Shown piece by piece: positions 41,632 through 50,991 of a stretch of 64,000 bases of DNA. The DNA is taken from positions 19,926-83,925 of the forward strand of contig NZ_BDBN01000039.1 in the NCBI RefSeq assembly GCF_001613005.1. Reading direction: 5' to 3'. Source of the DNA: Nocardia nova NBRC 15556. Lineage in GTDB: Bacteria > Actinomycetota > Actinomycetes > Mycobacteriales > Mycobacteriaceae. Position 1 is the stretch's first letter, and each line of letters starts with the position of its first letter. The notes under the pieces were generated by a model, which saw only the letters and a program-made list of their open reading frames with translations, was not told the origin of the DNA and did no database searches. A program made the translations under genes and the position numbers.

Positions 41632-43185
41632 ATGCCCGTGCCGGAAGCTGCGGTGTTCGAGCGTCTGCGGGCGTTCGCGTCCGTCGACGGTTCCCGTGAA
41701 CACGCGAACAAGACCATCGCCGAGACGTTCACCGGGCAGCCGCTGGGCGAGGTGCCGGTGGGTACCGCCGATGATGTGAGCGCCGCGTTCACCCGCGCCC
41801 GCGCCGCGCAGGCGGAATGGGCGAAACGCACGCCCAAGGAACGGGCGGCGGTGCTGGAACGCTTCCGCGAACTGATCATCAGCGAGCGCGAATACCTGAT
41901 GGACGTGATCCAGGCCGAAACCGGCAAGGCCCGGTGGGCGGCGCAGGAAGAAATTCTGGGCATGATGTTCGCGGCCCGCTACTTCTCGCGCGTCGCGCCG
42001 AAATTGCTGGCACCGCATTCGGTGCCCGGTGCGTTCCCGGTGCTCAACCGCGCGCAGGTACGCACCCAGCCCAAGGGTGTGGTCGGCGTCATCGCGCCGT
42101 GGAACTATCCGATGGTGCTGTCGATCGGCGATTCGATCCCGGCGCTACTGGCCGGCAACGCGGTCGTGGTCAAACCCGACAGCCAGACACCGTACTCGTC
42201 GCTGGCCAGCGTGGAGTTGCTGCTGCGCGCGGGTCTGCCCCGCGATGTGCTGCAGGTGATTCCGGGCCCGGGCGGCGTGGTCGGCACCGCGATCGTCGAC
42301 CGGTGCGACTACCTGATGTTCACCGGCTCCTCGGCCACCGGGCGCGAACTGGCCCAGCAGTGCGGCAAGCGGCTGATCGGATTCTCCGCCGAGCTCGGCG
42401 GTAAGAACCCGATGATCGTGGCCCGCGGCGCGAATCTGGACAAGGTCGCCAAGGCGGCCGTGCGTGCCTGCTTCTCCAACGCCGGCCAGCTGTGCATCTC
42501 GATCGAGCGGATCTACGTCGAGGAGTCGATCGCGGCGCAGTTCAGCGAGAAGTTCGTCAAGGCGGTCGGCGCCGCGAAACTCGGTGCGGCCTACGACTTC
42601 TCGACCGATATCGGCAGCCTGATCTCACCGGCGCAGCTCGAGACCGTCACCAAGCATGTCGCCGATGCCACGTCCAAGGGCGCCGAAATTCTCGCCGGCG
42701 GCAACGCGCGCCCCGATCTGGGGCCGCTGTTCTTCGAGCCGACCGTCCTGAGCAAGGTCACCGACGAGATGGAATGCGGCCGCAACGAGACCTTCGGCCC
42801 GCTGGTCTCGATCTATCCGGTCGCCGATGTCGAGGAGGCGATCGCCCGCGCCAACGACACCGAATACGGGCTCAACGCCAGCGTATGGGCGAGCAGCGCG
42901 TCCGAGGGGCAGGCCATCGCGGCCCGGCTGCGCACCGGAACCGTCTGTGTCGACGAAGGTTACGCACCGGCGTGGGGGAGCACCGGCGCACCGATGGGAG
43001 GTATGGGCATCTCCGGTGTCGGTCGGCGCCACGGCCCCGACGGCCTGCTGAAGTTCACCGAACCGCAGACGGTGGTCGTCACCCGCGGAATGAATCTGGA
43101 TGCGCCGCTGGGGATTCCGCAGTCGAAGTGGCAGGCGTTGCTGATGACGCTCGCGCGCAGCTTCCGCTACCTGCCGGGACGCTGA
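41632..43185 (+). CDS. gabD2: Succinate-semialdehyde dehydrogenase (NADP+), GabD2-like
   Basis: 517 residues, aldehyde dehydrogenase superfamily. Signatures: VVGVIAPWNYPMVLSIGDSI, then NAVVVKPDSQTP, FTGSSATGRELA, the general base in SAELGGKNPMIV, nucleophile Cys in NAGQLCISIERIYV, and NETFGPLVSIYP. These strings and the C-terminal extension match the mycobacterial GabD2 (Rv1731) group, which oxidises succinic semialdehyde to succinate. AGGAGG is present just before the ATG. A long hairpin follows the gene. Confidence 0.88.
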   Translation: MPVPEAAVFERLRAFASVDGSREHANKTIAETFTGQPLGEVPVGTADDVSAAFTRARAAQAEWAKRTPKERAAVLERFRELIISEREYLMDVIQAETGKARWAAQEEILGMMFAARYFSRVAPKLLAPHSVPGAFPVLNRAQVRTQPKGVVGVIAPWNYPMVLSIGDSIPALLAGNAVVVKPDSQTPYSSLASVELLLRAGLPRDVLQVIPGPGGVVGTAIVDRCDYLMFTGSSATGRELAQQCGKRLIGFSAELGGKNPMIVARGANLDKVAKAAVRACFSNAGQLCISIERIYVEESIAAQFSEKFVKAVGAAKLGAAYDFSTDIGSLISPAQLETVTKHVADATSKGAEILAGGNARPDLGPLFFEPTVLSKVTDEMECGRNETFGPLVSIYPVADVEEAIARANDTEYGLNASVWASSASEGQAIAARLRTGTVCVDEGYAPAWGSTGAPMGGMGISGVGRRHGPDGLLKFTEPQTVVVTRGMNLDAPLGIPQSKWQALLMTLARSFRYLPGR

Positions 43186-43191
43186 GCGACA

Positions 43192-43228
43192 CCGGGTCGG
43201 TCACCGGAGCCCCCGGTGGCCGACCCGG
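43192..43228. terminator. Bidirectional hairpin terminator
   Basis: CCGGGTCGGTCACCGG (43192-43207) pairs with CCGGTGGCCGACCCGG (43213-43228), 16 bp with one G-U wobble and a 5-base loop, no clear U tract. It lies between the convergent gabD2 and lipoprotein stops and can serve both. Confidence 0.8.
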
Positions 43229-43235
43229 CGCGCAC

Positions 43236-43571
43236 CTACTGGTTGAAGAAGATTCCGGTCAGATTCGCGTTCTTGATCGGTGTGTCGGCGTTGCGCTGGT
43301 TGGCGCACAGGAAGTCCACCGCCGCCATGGTGGCGTCGACCTGGGTGCCGGCGGGCTCGTGATCGTTGTTCGTCTGCTGTTTCACGAATTTGGTGATCGT
43401 GACCCGCTTGGTGTCGGCGTCCTGTTTGACGTAGTCGCTGCACGGGGTGTCGCCACCCTTGTTGATCGCGCGCTGCACGTCCGAGCATCCACTCAGCAGG
43501 CCCGCGGTCACCGCGGCCGCTGCGATGGTGCCGAACAGCGCGGCGATGCTGCGATGGGCCCTGGGTGTCAT
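43236..43571 (-). CDS. Small lipoprotein
   Basis: 111 residues. The signal peptide (RSIAALFGTIAAAAVTAGLL) ends in lipobox LSGC, so it is exported and lipid-modified. The ~80-residue mature part has two further cysteines (TPCSDYVKQD and VDFLCANQ), probably a disulfide, and the helix VTITKFVKQQTNNDHEPAG. Size and Cys placement resemble small periplasmic acid-stress proteins of the HdeA kind, but this is weak. It is divergent from the M50 peptidase gene. Confidence 0.8.
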   Translation of the reverse strand: MTPRAHRSIAALFGTIAAAAVTAGLLSGCSDVQRAINKGGDTPCSDYVKQDADTKRVTITKFVKQQTNNDHEPAGTQVDATMAAVDFLCANQRNADTPIKNANLTGIFFNQ

Positions 43572-43694
43572 CTGGTCTCCTCGTCGAGGCCGCGTGCCGG
43601 GCCGATCCCGGCAATTCGACCGCAAGCCTAAGCGTTCACCGGCCGAATACCCCGTCGTATCCGGCCGAATCGGACGGACCGCTACCCTACGGCG

Positions 43695-44423
43695 GTGCAG
43701 CTGTCTCGAACGGCCGATGCGGTGTCGTCGGTAACCGATAAATTGACGACGATCTCCCCGCAGCCGCCGGTATGGGTGGTGCTGGCGACGGCAGCGGCGG
43801 CGCTGGTGGTTGTGCTCTACCGGCCGGTGTGGCGAGTGCTGCGGACCTGTGTGACGATCGCCCACGAAATCGGCCACGCGGTGGTGGCGATCTGCACGGG
43901 CCGCACCCTCAGCGGTATCCGGCTGCATTCGGACACCTCGGGGGTGACCGTATCTCGCGGCAAGCCACGAGGTTTCGGGATGGTGCTGACCACTCTGGCC
44001 GGTTATCCGGCCCCTTCGGCGGTGGGGCTGGGATTCGCGATCCTGCTCGGCACCGGACGCCAGACGATGATGCTGTGGATCCTCATCGCGGCGCTGGTGG
44101 TGCTGATCGTGGTGATCCGCAACCTGTTCGGCTTCCTCGCCGTGATCTGCGTGGGCGGGGCCGCCTTCGCGGTGTCCTGGTACGGAACCGCGGTGTGGCA
44201 GGGTGTCTTCGGTTATGTGGTCACGTGGTTCCTGCTGTTCGGCGGCGTGCGCGCGGTGATCGAACTGTGGCAGGTGTCGGTGCGCGGCGACGGATCCGAT
44301 GCCGATCAGCTGGCCTGGCTCACCCGCATTCCCGCGCGGCTGTGGGTCGTCGTGTTCGGCCTGCTGACTCTTGCGGCGCTGATGCTGGGTGCGGGGCAGC
44401 TACTGGGGATTCAGCCGTCCTGA
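43695..44423 (+). CDS. M50-family membrane metallopeptidase-like protein
   Basis: 242 residues with about six transmembrane segments. The zinc motif HEIGH is at residues 57-61 (IAHEIGHAVVAICTG) at the end of the first membrane region, as in site-2-protease/M50 homologues. The second metal-binding motif (usually NxxPxxxLDG) is not obvious, so activity is uncertain. The GTG start at 43695 is divergent from the lipoprotein gene. Its stop overlaps the convergent Sel1-protein gene end. Confidence 0.8.
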   Translation: MQLSRTADAVSSVTDKLTTISPQPPVWVVLATAAAALVVVLYRPVWRVLRTCVTIAHEIGHAVVAICTGRTLSGIRLHSDTSGVTVSRGKPRGFGMVLTTLAGYPAPSAVGLGFAILLGTGRQTMMLWILIAALVVLIVVIRNLFGFLAVICVGGAAFAVSWYGTAVWQGVFGYVVTWFLLFGGVRAVIELWQVSVRGDGSDADQLAWLTRIPARLWVVVFGLLTLAALMLGAGQLLGIQPS

Positions 44424-45202
44424 GCCTGTGCACGCCACCGGCGGGCCGCATCCGAATCACCCCGGCGTTCGAGCACTTCCGCGAGACCGGCCATCGCGCG
44501 CGGGTCGCCCTGCTCGGCCGCGACACGCCACCAGCGTTGCGCCTCGTCGAATTCGCGTGTGCGATAACCGAGTACGCCGAGATCGTAGGCCGCTCCGGTA
44601 TGCCCGAGATCGGCCGCCTGCCGCCACAGCCGCCGGGCCTGGTCGAGGTCGCCGCGAGTGTGCGCCTCCACGCCGAGGTGGTAGAGCGCGGACCGGAACC
44701 GGTCCTGATCGCCGGCGGCGTCGACGGTGGCGGTCACCGCCACCACCAATTCGCCGAAATCGGGTTCGCCGACGCCGGTACTGCAGCGCAGCACCATGGT
44801 CGCACCCGAGCCGCGTTCGACGACGAGTCCGTAGTTGCCCGTCCATGATTCGACCGCGCCCGCGGCCGTCATCCACACCGGGGTGAGGGTGTAGGCGGCC
44901 GCCGGGCCGGTTCCCGACAGGCGTAGATCGATCCCCTCGGCGAGGGCATCGCTCCACACATCGACGCCCGCCAGCCTGCTTCCGCGCACCATCACAGAGC
45001 CGTCGATCACCGACAACCCGATGCCCAGGCCCAGCAATCCCGACGGGGGCGCCGCGGCGCGCAGCGACAACCGCACCACCGTCGGTTCCGCTCCCAGGCG
45101 CTGCGAGTACATCGGATGGACCGTGAGATCGCGCCAATCGACCGGCTCGGTGCCCGGATATCGCTCGGCCAGGGGGCGATTCGCCTCACCGGTACCGGCC
45201 AT
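44411..45202 (-). CDS. Sel1/TPR-repeat protein
   Basis: 263 residues from ATG 45202. The N-terminal ~150 residues form a beta-rich domain I do not recognise (SLRAAAPPSGLLGLGIGLSV, AAAYTLTPVWMTAAGAVES, GATMVLRCSTG). The C-terminal ~90 residues are Sel1-like tetratricopeptide repeats: ALYHLGVEAHTRGDLDQARR-LWRQAADLGHTGAAYDLGV and WWRVAAEQGDPRAMAGLAEV. The repeats imply protein-protein interaction. It overlaps the M50 gene tail by 13 bases in convergent orientation. Confidence 0.8.
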   Translation of the reverse strand: MAGTGEANRPLAERYPGTEPVDWRDLTVHPMYSQRLGAEPTVVRLSLRAAAPPSGLLGLGIGLSVIDGSVMVRGSRLAGVDVWSDALAEGIDLRLSGTGPAAAYTLTPVWMTAAGAVESWTGNYGLVVERGSGATMVLRCSTGVGEPDFGELVVAVTATVDAAGDQDRFRSALYHLGVEAHTRGDLDQARRLWRQAADLGHTGAAYDLGVLGYRTREFDEAQRWWRVAAEQGDPRAMAGLAEVLERRGDSDAARRWRAQAQDG

Positions 45203-45296
45203 CGCGCCGCCTTTCGCCGCAGCTGTAGGGGGAATCGATGCGCTGCCGCGCACACCGTAGTCCCTGCGGCCGGAAAATGGCGCCGAACCGGCGGGT

Positions 45297-45503
45297 TCAG
45301 TCCTCGCTGCTGCCGCGCTGCCCGATGAACGCCCGCAGGGCCGGGTCCGCGGAGACGATGCGGTCCACCTCGTCTCCGCCGGTGCATTCGAACAATCCGA
45401 TGGTCACGTGCGTGCCGCGCCTGCCCAGCACGCGCCAGACGCCACCGCTGTCCTGCCAGCGGATCAGCGCGGCGACGGCGGGGGAGATCTGCGAATCCGG
45501 CAC
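45297..45503 (-). CDS. Small conserved-type hypothetical protein
   Basis: 68 residues. A compact, plausible domain: PAVAALIRWQDSGGVWRVLG, then THVTIGLFECTGGDEVDRIV and DPALRAFIGQR. No motif or export signal. It lies between the Sel1 and PhlG-like genes on the same strand and may be co-transcribed with them. Function unknown. Confidence 0.65.
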   Translation of the reverse strand: MPDSQISPAVAALIRWQDSGGVWRVLGRRGTHVTIGLFECTGGDEVDRIVSADPALRAFIGQRGSSED

Positions 45504-45528
45504 TCCACCATTGTGACTGCCGAATCCG

Positions 45529-46446
45529 TCAGGCGAATTCGTGGTACAGCTCGGGCAGGAAGCGAGCCAGATGGTTCATCTCCTGCCCGCAGTGCAACAG
45601 CAGATCACGAGCGAGGCCGAGTCCCGGTACGAGGTCGTCGACGTCGGCGGCGGCACCGCGCTGCACCGCACGCGCGGTGTGCACCGGATCCAGGGTGTGG
45701 ACTCCGTAGATGCGCAGATAGAAGCGGCTGCGCATCTCGCATCCACCGGCGACGGGGCGGACCTGGTGGGCCAGCCAGCCCAGGTCGACGGGCGCGACGC
45801 TGCTGCCGACCCGTCCGAGCACCACGGTGTGGTCGTCGGGGACGGTGAACCCGTAGGCGACCGGATCGTGGAAGGCGATGGCGAGCTGCTGCAACTTCGG
45901 GCCGATGTATTCATCGACGTAGGAGATGTTGCCGACATACCGCTGCCGGTCCGGCATCGCCCCGCCCGTCCGGTCGGCCGCGACCTCCGCGTACATGTGC
46001 GCATCCGGATGCCACAGCTTGTACCGGGCGGATTCGACCAGATGCCACCCGAACCACCAATCCCACATGGCGGCGGTCACGCGCGGCATCTCCGTGCGTA
46101 CCGCCACCCAGACAATTCCGGAATCGGTGTGCCCGTATCCGGTTTCGATCGGCGCGTAGCCGGACGGGCCCAGCTCCGCGGTCAGCGCGGCGAAGGGCGG
46201 AATACGTTCCGCCGGGGTGGGTGGCCCCGCGTACGCGGCGGCGACCGCCGGTTGCGGTGGGGCGGTGTGCTCGGTCATGAAGTGGGCATAGGGCTGGGCG
46301 CGGTCCTGCGCGGAATACCCGCCGTAGCGGACGTTGTCGGGCCCGTCGGCGTGAGCAGGTGACGACCGGACCACGGCGAACGCCCCCGCGCCGACGGCCG
46401 CCAGCGCCAATGCCCTGCGCCGCGAGAGAGCCGACGATTTCACCAT
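45529..46446 (-). CDS. Exported DAPG hydrolase (PhlG)-family protein
   Basis: 305 residues. The N-terminus SALSRRRALALAAVGAGAFA resembles a Tat or Sec signal, so the protein is probably secreted. The body matches the PhlG fold family, whose founding member cleaves the C-C bond of 2,4-diacetylphloroglucinol. Seen: MWDWWFGWHLVESARYKLWH-PDAH, AIAFHDPVAYGFTVPD, and LLHCGQEMNHLARFLPELY with the His/Glu zinc ligands. Most actinobacterial members have unknown substrates and no phloroglucinol genes occur here. The signal peptide is unusual for the family. Confidence 0.8.
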   Translation of the reverse strand: MVKSSALSRRRALALAAVGAGAFAVVRSSPAHADGPDNVRYGGYSAQDRAQPYAHFMTEHTAPPQPAVAAAYAGPPTPAERIPPFAALTAELGPSGYAPIETGYGHTDSGIVWVAVRTEMPRVTAAMWDWWFGWHLVESARYKLWHPDAHMYAEVAADRTGGAMPDRQRYVGNISYVDEYIGPKLQQLAIAFHDPVAYGFTVPDDHTVVLGRVGSSVAPVDLGWLAHQVRPVAGGCEMRSRFYLRIYGVHTLDPVHTARAVQRGAAADVDDLVPGLGLARDLLLHCGQEMNHLARFLPELYHEFA

Positions 46447-46655
46447 GCGACGAGGCTACTGCCGCGCGCGTCGCGCAGGCGCGCCGATCATGGCGGCTCC
46501 CAACAGGATTCGTGAATGCCGGTGGGTTCACCGGCCCGGCGGCGACATGATCATGACATGTCCCAGTGTGGCCGCCGCATATGGTGATCGGGCGGCCCGT
46601 CGCGGGCCGTGCGGGTTCGCCGGGCGAGGGACCGCACGGCCGCGCGAGGTGCAGG

Positions 46656-47198
46656 CTACGGCGTGGAGTAGCCGATCAGGGCTCCGATCCCGGCGCCGAT
46701 CGGAATGGTGACCAGGGCGCCGACACCACCGAGGAAGAAGCCCAGCACCGCACCGATTCCGGCGCCGACCAGGGCGCCGACGCCCGCGTTGTACTGCTTG
46801 CGGGCGAGCGTGTCGGAGGCCTCGTCGATGGCCTGTGCGGTCCGATCGGTGGCCGACTGCGGCGTCAGTGTGAGGGTCCGGCCGGCGTTGTCGATGCGCG
46901 GTGTGAGGCCGACCGTTCCGGACGCCGTGCGCAGACCGAGCGGCACCGACGCGACGGCACGGCCGGCGGCATCGGTGAGAGTGACCGCATCACCGGTGAC
47001 GGTGAAGGATCCGGCGTCCACGGTGGTCGTCAGACCGGTGTGGTCGGCCGTCGGCGCGGTGACGAAGCCGACGCCCTGTTCGACCCCGCGCACAGCGATC
47101 TCGGAGGCCGTGGCCGGTGCGGCCTGCGCGACGCCGGCGGCCGCGGTGGTGGCACCGACGGCCAGTAGCGCGGTAGCGGCGAATTTCTTGGCTCTCAT
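46656..47198 (-). CDS. Exported glycine-zipper protein
   Basis: 180 residues. Signal peptide FAATALLAVGATTAAAGVAQ-A, then a beta-rich middle (LTTTVDAGSFTVTGDAVTLT and RIDNAGRTLTLTPQ). A C-terminal glycine-zipper pair of helices (GVGALVGAGIGAVLGFFLGG then VGALVTIPIGAGIGALIGY) is typical of membrane-inserting or oligomerising tails. This design is common in Nocardia/Rhodococcus secreted proteins of unknown function. The start at 47198 is preceded by a GGGGA-type site. Confidence 0.8.
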   Translation of the reverse strand: MRAKKFAATALLAVGATTAAAGVAQAAPATASEIAVRGVEQGVGFVTAPTADHTGLTTTVDAGSFTVTGDAVTLTDAAGRAVASVPLGLRTASGTVGLTPRIDNAGRTLTLTPQSATDRTAQAIDEASDTLARKQYNAGVGALVGAGIGAVLGFFLGGVGALVTIPIGAGIGALIGYSTP

Positions 47199-47647
47199 GA
47201 TCTTTCCCCACATTCCGTCGGCCCGGCCGGGCCGACATGTCCCCTGTGGCCGGATCTCGGCCGTTCTCATTCTTACCCAGATAGCGCGCCGGTGTTCGGT
47301 TTCCGATTCGCGGTTCCCGAAATCGCTTCGCGCACAGTGGGTTTGCCTGTTGTTCGCGAGGAATGTGAATCGTCGCGACCGGCCTGGAAGCAGACGGCCG
47401 CCGGAAGCGCAGCCGGGCGAACGCCGTGGCCGGTCCGAACCGCGCATTCCGGCGATGCTCCCGGCTCCCGCGGCGTACCCGACCGCTCCGGAATCCGCGC
47501 CACGCCCACACCCATACCGGATCGACTCGGCGCCACCGATTCGATGCCGCGAAGGCCGGGGTACTGCGACAACGGATTCCTTCCGACTCGGCGGCCCGAC
47601 CGCGAACACCTTCGGTCCCGCACCCGCGCGCCGTATTGTCGATCGAT
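47199..47647. other. Divergent spacer, no gene supported
   Basis: About 450 bp between the glycine-zipper gene and the PucR-type regulator. Open frames on both strands here are GC-driven, and no motif, RNA or clear repeat was recognised. It must contain the promoters of both genes. Confidence 0.5.
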
Positions 47648-48811
47648 GTGAGCGACGACGACGGTTCGACGCCCCTGCGATTGCCCCCCTCCGCGATCGG
47701 CGATTCCGTCGAGCTGGCCGACCACATCTGTACCCGGCTGCAGCGGGAGATTCCGGCGTACCGGGGGATTGCCGCCGCCAGCCTGACGCCGTCGATCGCC
47801 TCCGTAATCGATCGTCTGATCACCGCCACCGCGGCCGATCGGCCACTGGACGAGCAGGAGCTCGCGGAATTCCGAGCCTACGGCGCGTTGCGGGCCGAAC
47901 TCGGTGTGCCGCTCGACGCGATGCTGCGCGGATGGCAGATCGTGGTGGGAGAGGTGATCGAACGCATCAGTACCTCCGAACACTGGGCGACCCGGCGCGG
48001 CTCGGCGCTGCTGTCGGTCCTCGGTTCCCTGCTGCGTGCCTCGGACGCGGCCACCGTCGCATTCACCTCCGCCCACCGCGAAGCCGAAGCGCAGATCACC
48101 CGCCGCCTCGATACCCGGCGCGACGATATGGTGCGGGCGCTGACCGAGGGCGTTTTGCCCGCCGGTGAGCTGCGCCGCCGTGCCCAACACATCGGACTCC
48201 GCCTGGACGCGACGTATTCGGCCTTCCGCGCGATCACCGCGGAGCCGGAACAGACGGAGTGGGAGCTGCGGCAACGGCCGGGATTCCGGCCGCCGGGTGG
48301 TGTGGTGGCGATCCTGGAACGCGATGTGGTCGGCATCTGCGATCCGCGCGACGATTCCGCACCCTCGGCCGGAGTGTTCCTCGGGGTGGGCCCGGCCTGT
48401 CCGCTCGAGCGGGTTCCCCATTCGCTGCATATCGCCGGCCGGGTCGCCGAGACCGCGCGCCTGTTCGGGCGTCCGGGGCGCCACACGCTCACCGACCTCG
48501 GCCTCCTACCGGCCGTCGTCGGCGACAGCGATGTCGGGGCCGCGATGGTCCGCCGCTACATCGACCCGCTCGTCGACGTCGACGCCGACGCGATCCTCGA
48601 GACCGTCGATGCCTATCTGGCGGCCGGCTGCAATGCCAGCGAGACCGGTCATCGGCTGTATCTGCATCACAACACGGTCCGCTATCGGCTGTCCCGGTTC
48701 GAGGAGCTCACGGGTGCGTCACTGAAGGATCCGCACGTGATGCAGCAGGTGTGGTGGGCATTGCGCTATCGGGAACTGTGTTCCGGTCACCCGGGCTCGT
48801 GCGTCGATTAA
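47648..48811 (+). CDS. PucR-type helix-turn-helix regulator
   Basis: 387 residues from a GTG at 47648. An N-terminal helical RsbRD-like region (DHICTRLQREIPAYRGIAAA, then LGVPLDAMLRGWQIVVGEVI) and a GGDEF-like central part precede a C-terminal PucR HTH: DAYLAAGCNASETGHRLYLH then HNTVRYRLSRFEELTG. Such proteins regulate purine, amino-acid or oxidoreductase genes. The Acg-type nitroreductase gene follows 147 bp downstream on the same strand and is a candidate target. Confidence 0.88.
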   Translation: MSDDDGSTPLRLPPSAIGDSVELADHICTRLQREIPAYRGIAAASLTPSIASVIDRLITATAADRPLDEQELAEFRAYGALRAELGVPLDAMLRGWQIVVGEVIERISTSEHWATRRGSALLSVLGSLLRASDAATVAFTSAHREAEAQITRRLDTRRDDMVRALTEGVLPAGELRRRAQHIGLRLDATYSAFRAITAEPEQTEWELRQRPGFRPPGGVVAILERDVVGICDPRDDSAPSAGVFLGVGPACPLERVPHSLHIAGRVAETARLFGRPGRHTLTDLGLLPAVVGDSDVGAAMVRRYIDPLVDVDADAILETVDAYLAAGCNASETGHRLYLHHNTVRYRLSRFEELTGASLKDPHVMQQVWWALRYRELCSGHPGSCVD

Positions 48812-48958
48812 TAAGGAGAATCGTCCACATTTTGTCAACTATTACGAAACTCCGCGCCCGGGCCGGCGGTTGATCGATACATGGGAACGACGCGGGCCCG
48901 AGATCCGGGCACCGCGCCCAGATGTCCGTGCGACGCTCGAAAGGAAAGGACCGGCACC

Positions 48959-49939
48959 ATGACATTCGCCGATCCGGTCACCGCGGTATTCGCCGACGCT
49001 GTCGATATGGCCGTGCGCGCACCCTCGGTGCACAACACCCAACCGTGGCGGTGGTCGCTGCGCGAGGACGCCGCCCACCTGTACGCCGACCGGTCGCGGC
49101 AGTTGGTCGTGACCGATCCGGCCCAGCGCGCACTGCTCCTGAGCTGCGGGGCGGCACTGCATCACATGCGGGTGGCGCTGGCCGTGCGCGGCTGGTCCGC
49201 GCGGGTCACCTACCTTCCCGACGACGCCGATCCCGATCACCTCGCGGCCATCACCGTGCGCCCGTACCGGCCGTCGCCGCGCGATATCGAACTCGCCGCG
49301 GCGATCGGCCACCGGCAGTCGGATCGCCCCCGCTACAGCGCGCGACCGGTGCCGCAGGCGTTCGTGCGGGAGGTGTCCGCCGCCGCCCGGTCCTACGGCG
49401 CCGCCGCCCGGCAGGTGCCGCGGGAGCTGCGCCCGGAATTGGCCGAAGCCGCCCGGGTCGCCTCGCTGCGCCACGCCGCCGATCCCGCATATCTGCACGA
49501 GCTGGCGGTCTGGAGCGGTCGGCACGGGACCTCGGACGGTGTCCCGGCCGCGAATACGCCGGCCCCGCGTGCCGATGACGAGATCGCCAGGCGCCGGTTC
49601 GAGTCACCGGAACTGGCCGATCCGGCCACCGAACCCGAGGCCGCCGAATGGCTGGTGATGTGCACGGCCGGCGATGACCCGCTCTCTCGGCTGCGGGCGG
49701 GGGAAGCGCTCAGCGCGCTGCTGTTGTCGGCGACCACGCTGGGCCTGTCATCCAGTCTGCAGTCCGAACCGCTGGCCATGCCCGACCTGCGCTCCCACAT
49801 TCGCCGAAGCGTGCTGTTGGAGTGCGCCTACCCGCAGACGATAGTGCGACTGGGCTGGTTGCCCGCCGGCGCGGCGTCGCTGCCGCAGACGCCGCGGCGA
49901 CCCGTCACCGAGGTACTCGCGACCCCTGTGGCGATCTGA
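48959..49939 (+). CDS. Acg-type FMN-binding nitroreductase family protein
   Basis: 326 residues. Tandem nitroreductase-like fold of the mycobacterial Acg (Rv2032) family. RAPSVHNTQPWRWSLRED at the N-terminus is diagnostic, followed by LLLSCGAALHHMRVALAVRG, GHRQSDRPRY, and AGEALSALLLSATTLGLSSS near the C-terminus. Acg proteins bind FMN and are thought to sequester flavin rather than act as classic nitroreductases. AAAGGAAAGGA precedes the ATG. I see no DosR box upstream. Confidence 0.88.
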   Translation: MTFADPVTAVFADAVDMAVRAPSVHNTQPWRWSLREDAAHLYADRSRQLVVTDPAQRALLLSCGAALHHMRVALAVRGWSARVTYLPDDADPDHLAAITVRPYRPSPRDIELAAAIGHRQSDRPRYSARPVPQAFVREVSAAARSYGAAARQVPRELRPELAEAARVASLRHAADPAYLHELAVWSGRHGTSDGVPAANTPAPRADDEIARRRFESPELADPATEPEAAEWLVMCTAGDDPLSRLRAGEALSALLLSATTLGLSSSLQSEPLAMPDLRSHIRRSVLLECAYPQTIVRLGWLPAGAASLPQTPRRPVTEVLATPVAI

Positions 49940-49950
49940 GCGATCCGCGG

Positions 49951-50991
49951 CTAGAGCCCCGCGGCCGCCGCGATCTCGCGGGCGTGGGCGACGATCGCGT
50001 CGATGCGTTCGACGGTCGGCGTCCCCGCGGCGGCCTTGTTGCTCGGCGTATCGGCTGCGCGCCGCATCACGCCCTCGGCGATGATCGCGAGCTTCCACAA
50101 GCCCAGCACATGCCAGAAGGTGAGGGCGTCGCGGTCACGGCCGGTTTCGTCGAGGTAGGCGCGCGCCATCTCGGCTCGGTTCGGGAAACCCGGCAGTGCC
50201 GACGCCGGGAAGTCACCGCCGAGGTCCTCGCCGGGCTGGACCCAGTAGGCGAGCAGACTCCCCATATCCGCGAGGGGATCGCCGAGGGTGGACAATTCCC
50301 AGTCCAGCGCGGCCACCACCGCGCCGGTCTCCCGCGAGGTGATCACGTTGCGCAGGTGGAAGTCACCGTGCACCAATGTCGTTTCCCGTTGCGGCGGAAT
50401 CGATCCGGCTAGCCGGCGGGTGAGATCGTCGAGTTCGGGCACCTCGCGGGTGCGCGAGTGCTCCCACTGCCGCGACCATCGATTCAGCTGCCGCTGCGCA
50501 TACGGTTTGTGACTGGCCAGATCCGCCAGCCCCACCGCCTCGAGATCGACCGCGTGAATACGCGCCAGCGTGTGGGTCAGGGACCGGGCGATGGCCAGGC
50601 GCCGTTGCGGAGTCAGCGACTCCGCGACCTCCATGGTGTCCACGACTTGTCCGTCGACGTATTCCATCAGCACCACCGGCGCGTCGCAGACCTCGGAATC
50701 CGTTGTGACGGAAAGGATTTCCGGCACCGGAACATCGGTTCCGGCCAGCGCGGACATGATCCGCGACTCGCGCACCACATCGTGCGCGGAGGCCAGCAGC
50801 CGGCCGAGGGGTGGCCGCCGCAGCACCCAGCGGTGTCCGGCGTCGTCGCGCACCAGATAGGTGAGATTGGACTGGCCGAGACCGATCCGGGTGAAGGTCG
50901 GGGCGCCGGTCAGCCCGAACCCCAGACCGTCGATCCACCGGGTGACGGCGGCGGTGTCGATGCCCCCGGCCTGCTCCGGCGTGGCGGTCAC
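49951..50991 (-). CDS. Aminoglycoside phosphotransferase-fold protein of an acyl-CoA dehydrogenase operon
   Basis: 346 residues, protein-kinase-like APH fold. Catalytic loop LVHGDFHLRNVI and metal-binding VAALDWELSTLGDPLADM are intact; the nucleotide-binding region is RIGLGQSNLTYLVRD with the Lys replaced as usual in this subgroup (WVLRRPP). Family members linked to acyl-CoA dehydrogenases (FadE36 type, ACAD10/11 N-terminal domain) phosphorylate hydroxylated acyl substrates. GTG start overlaps the SDR stop by four bases; last gene of a four-gene operon. Confidence 0.9.
   Translation of the reverse strand: MTATPEQAGGIDTAAVTRWIDGLGFGLTGAPTFTRIGLGQSNLTYLVRDDAGHRWVLRRPPLGRLLASAHDVVRESRIMSALAGTDVPVPEILSVTTDSEVCDAPVVLMEYVDGQVVDTMEVAESLTPQRRLAIARSLTHTLARIHAVDLEAVGLADLASHKPYAQRQLNRWSRQWEHSRTREVPELDDLTRRLAGSIPPQRETTLVHGDFHLRNVITSRETGAVVAALDWELSTLGDPLADMGSLLAYWVQPGEDLGGDFPASALPGFPNRAEMARAYLDETGRDRDALTFWHVLGLWKLAIIAEGVMRRAADTPSNKAAAGTPTVERIDAIVAHAREIAAAAGL

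Noticed and set aside
48812..48958. DosR box upstream of the Acg-type gene
   Set aside because: No TTSGGGACTWWAGTCCC-like palindrome is present.
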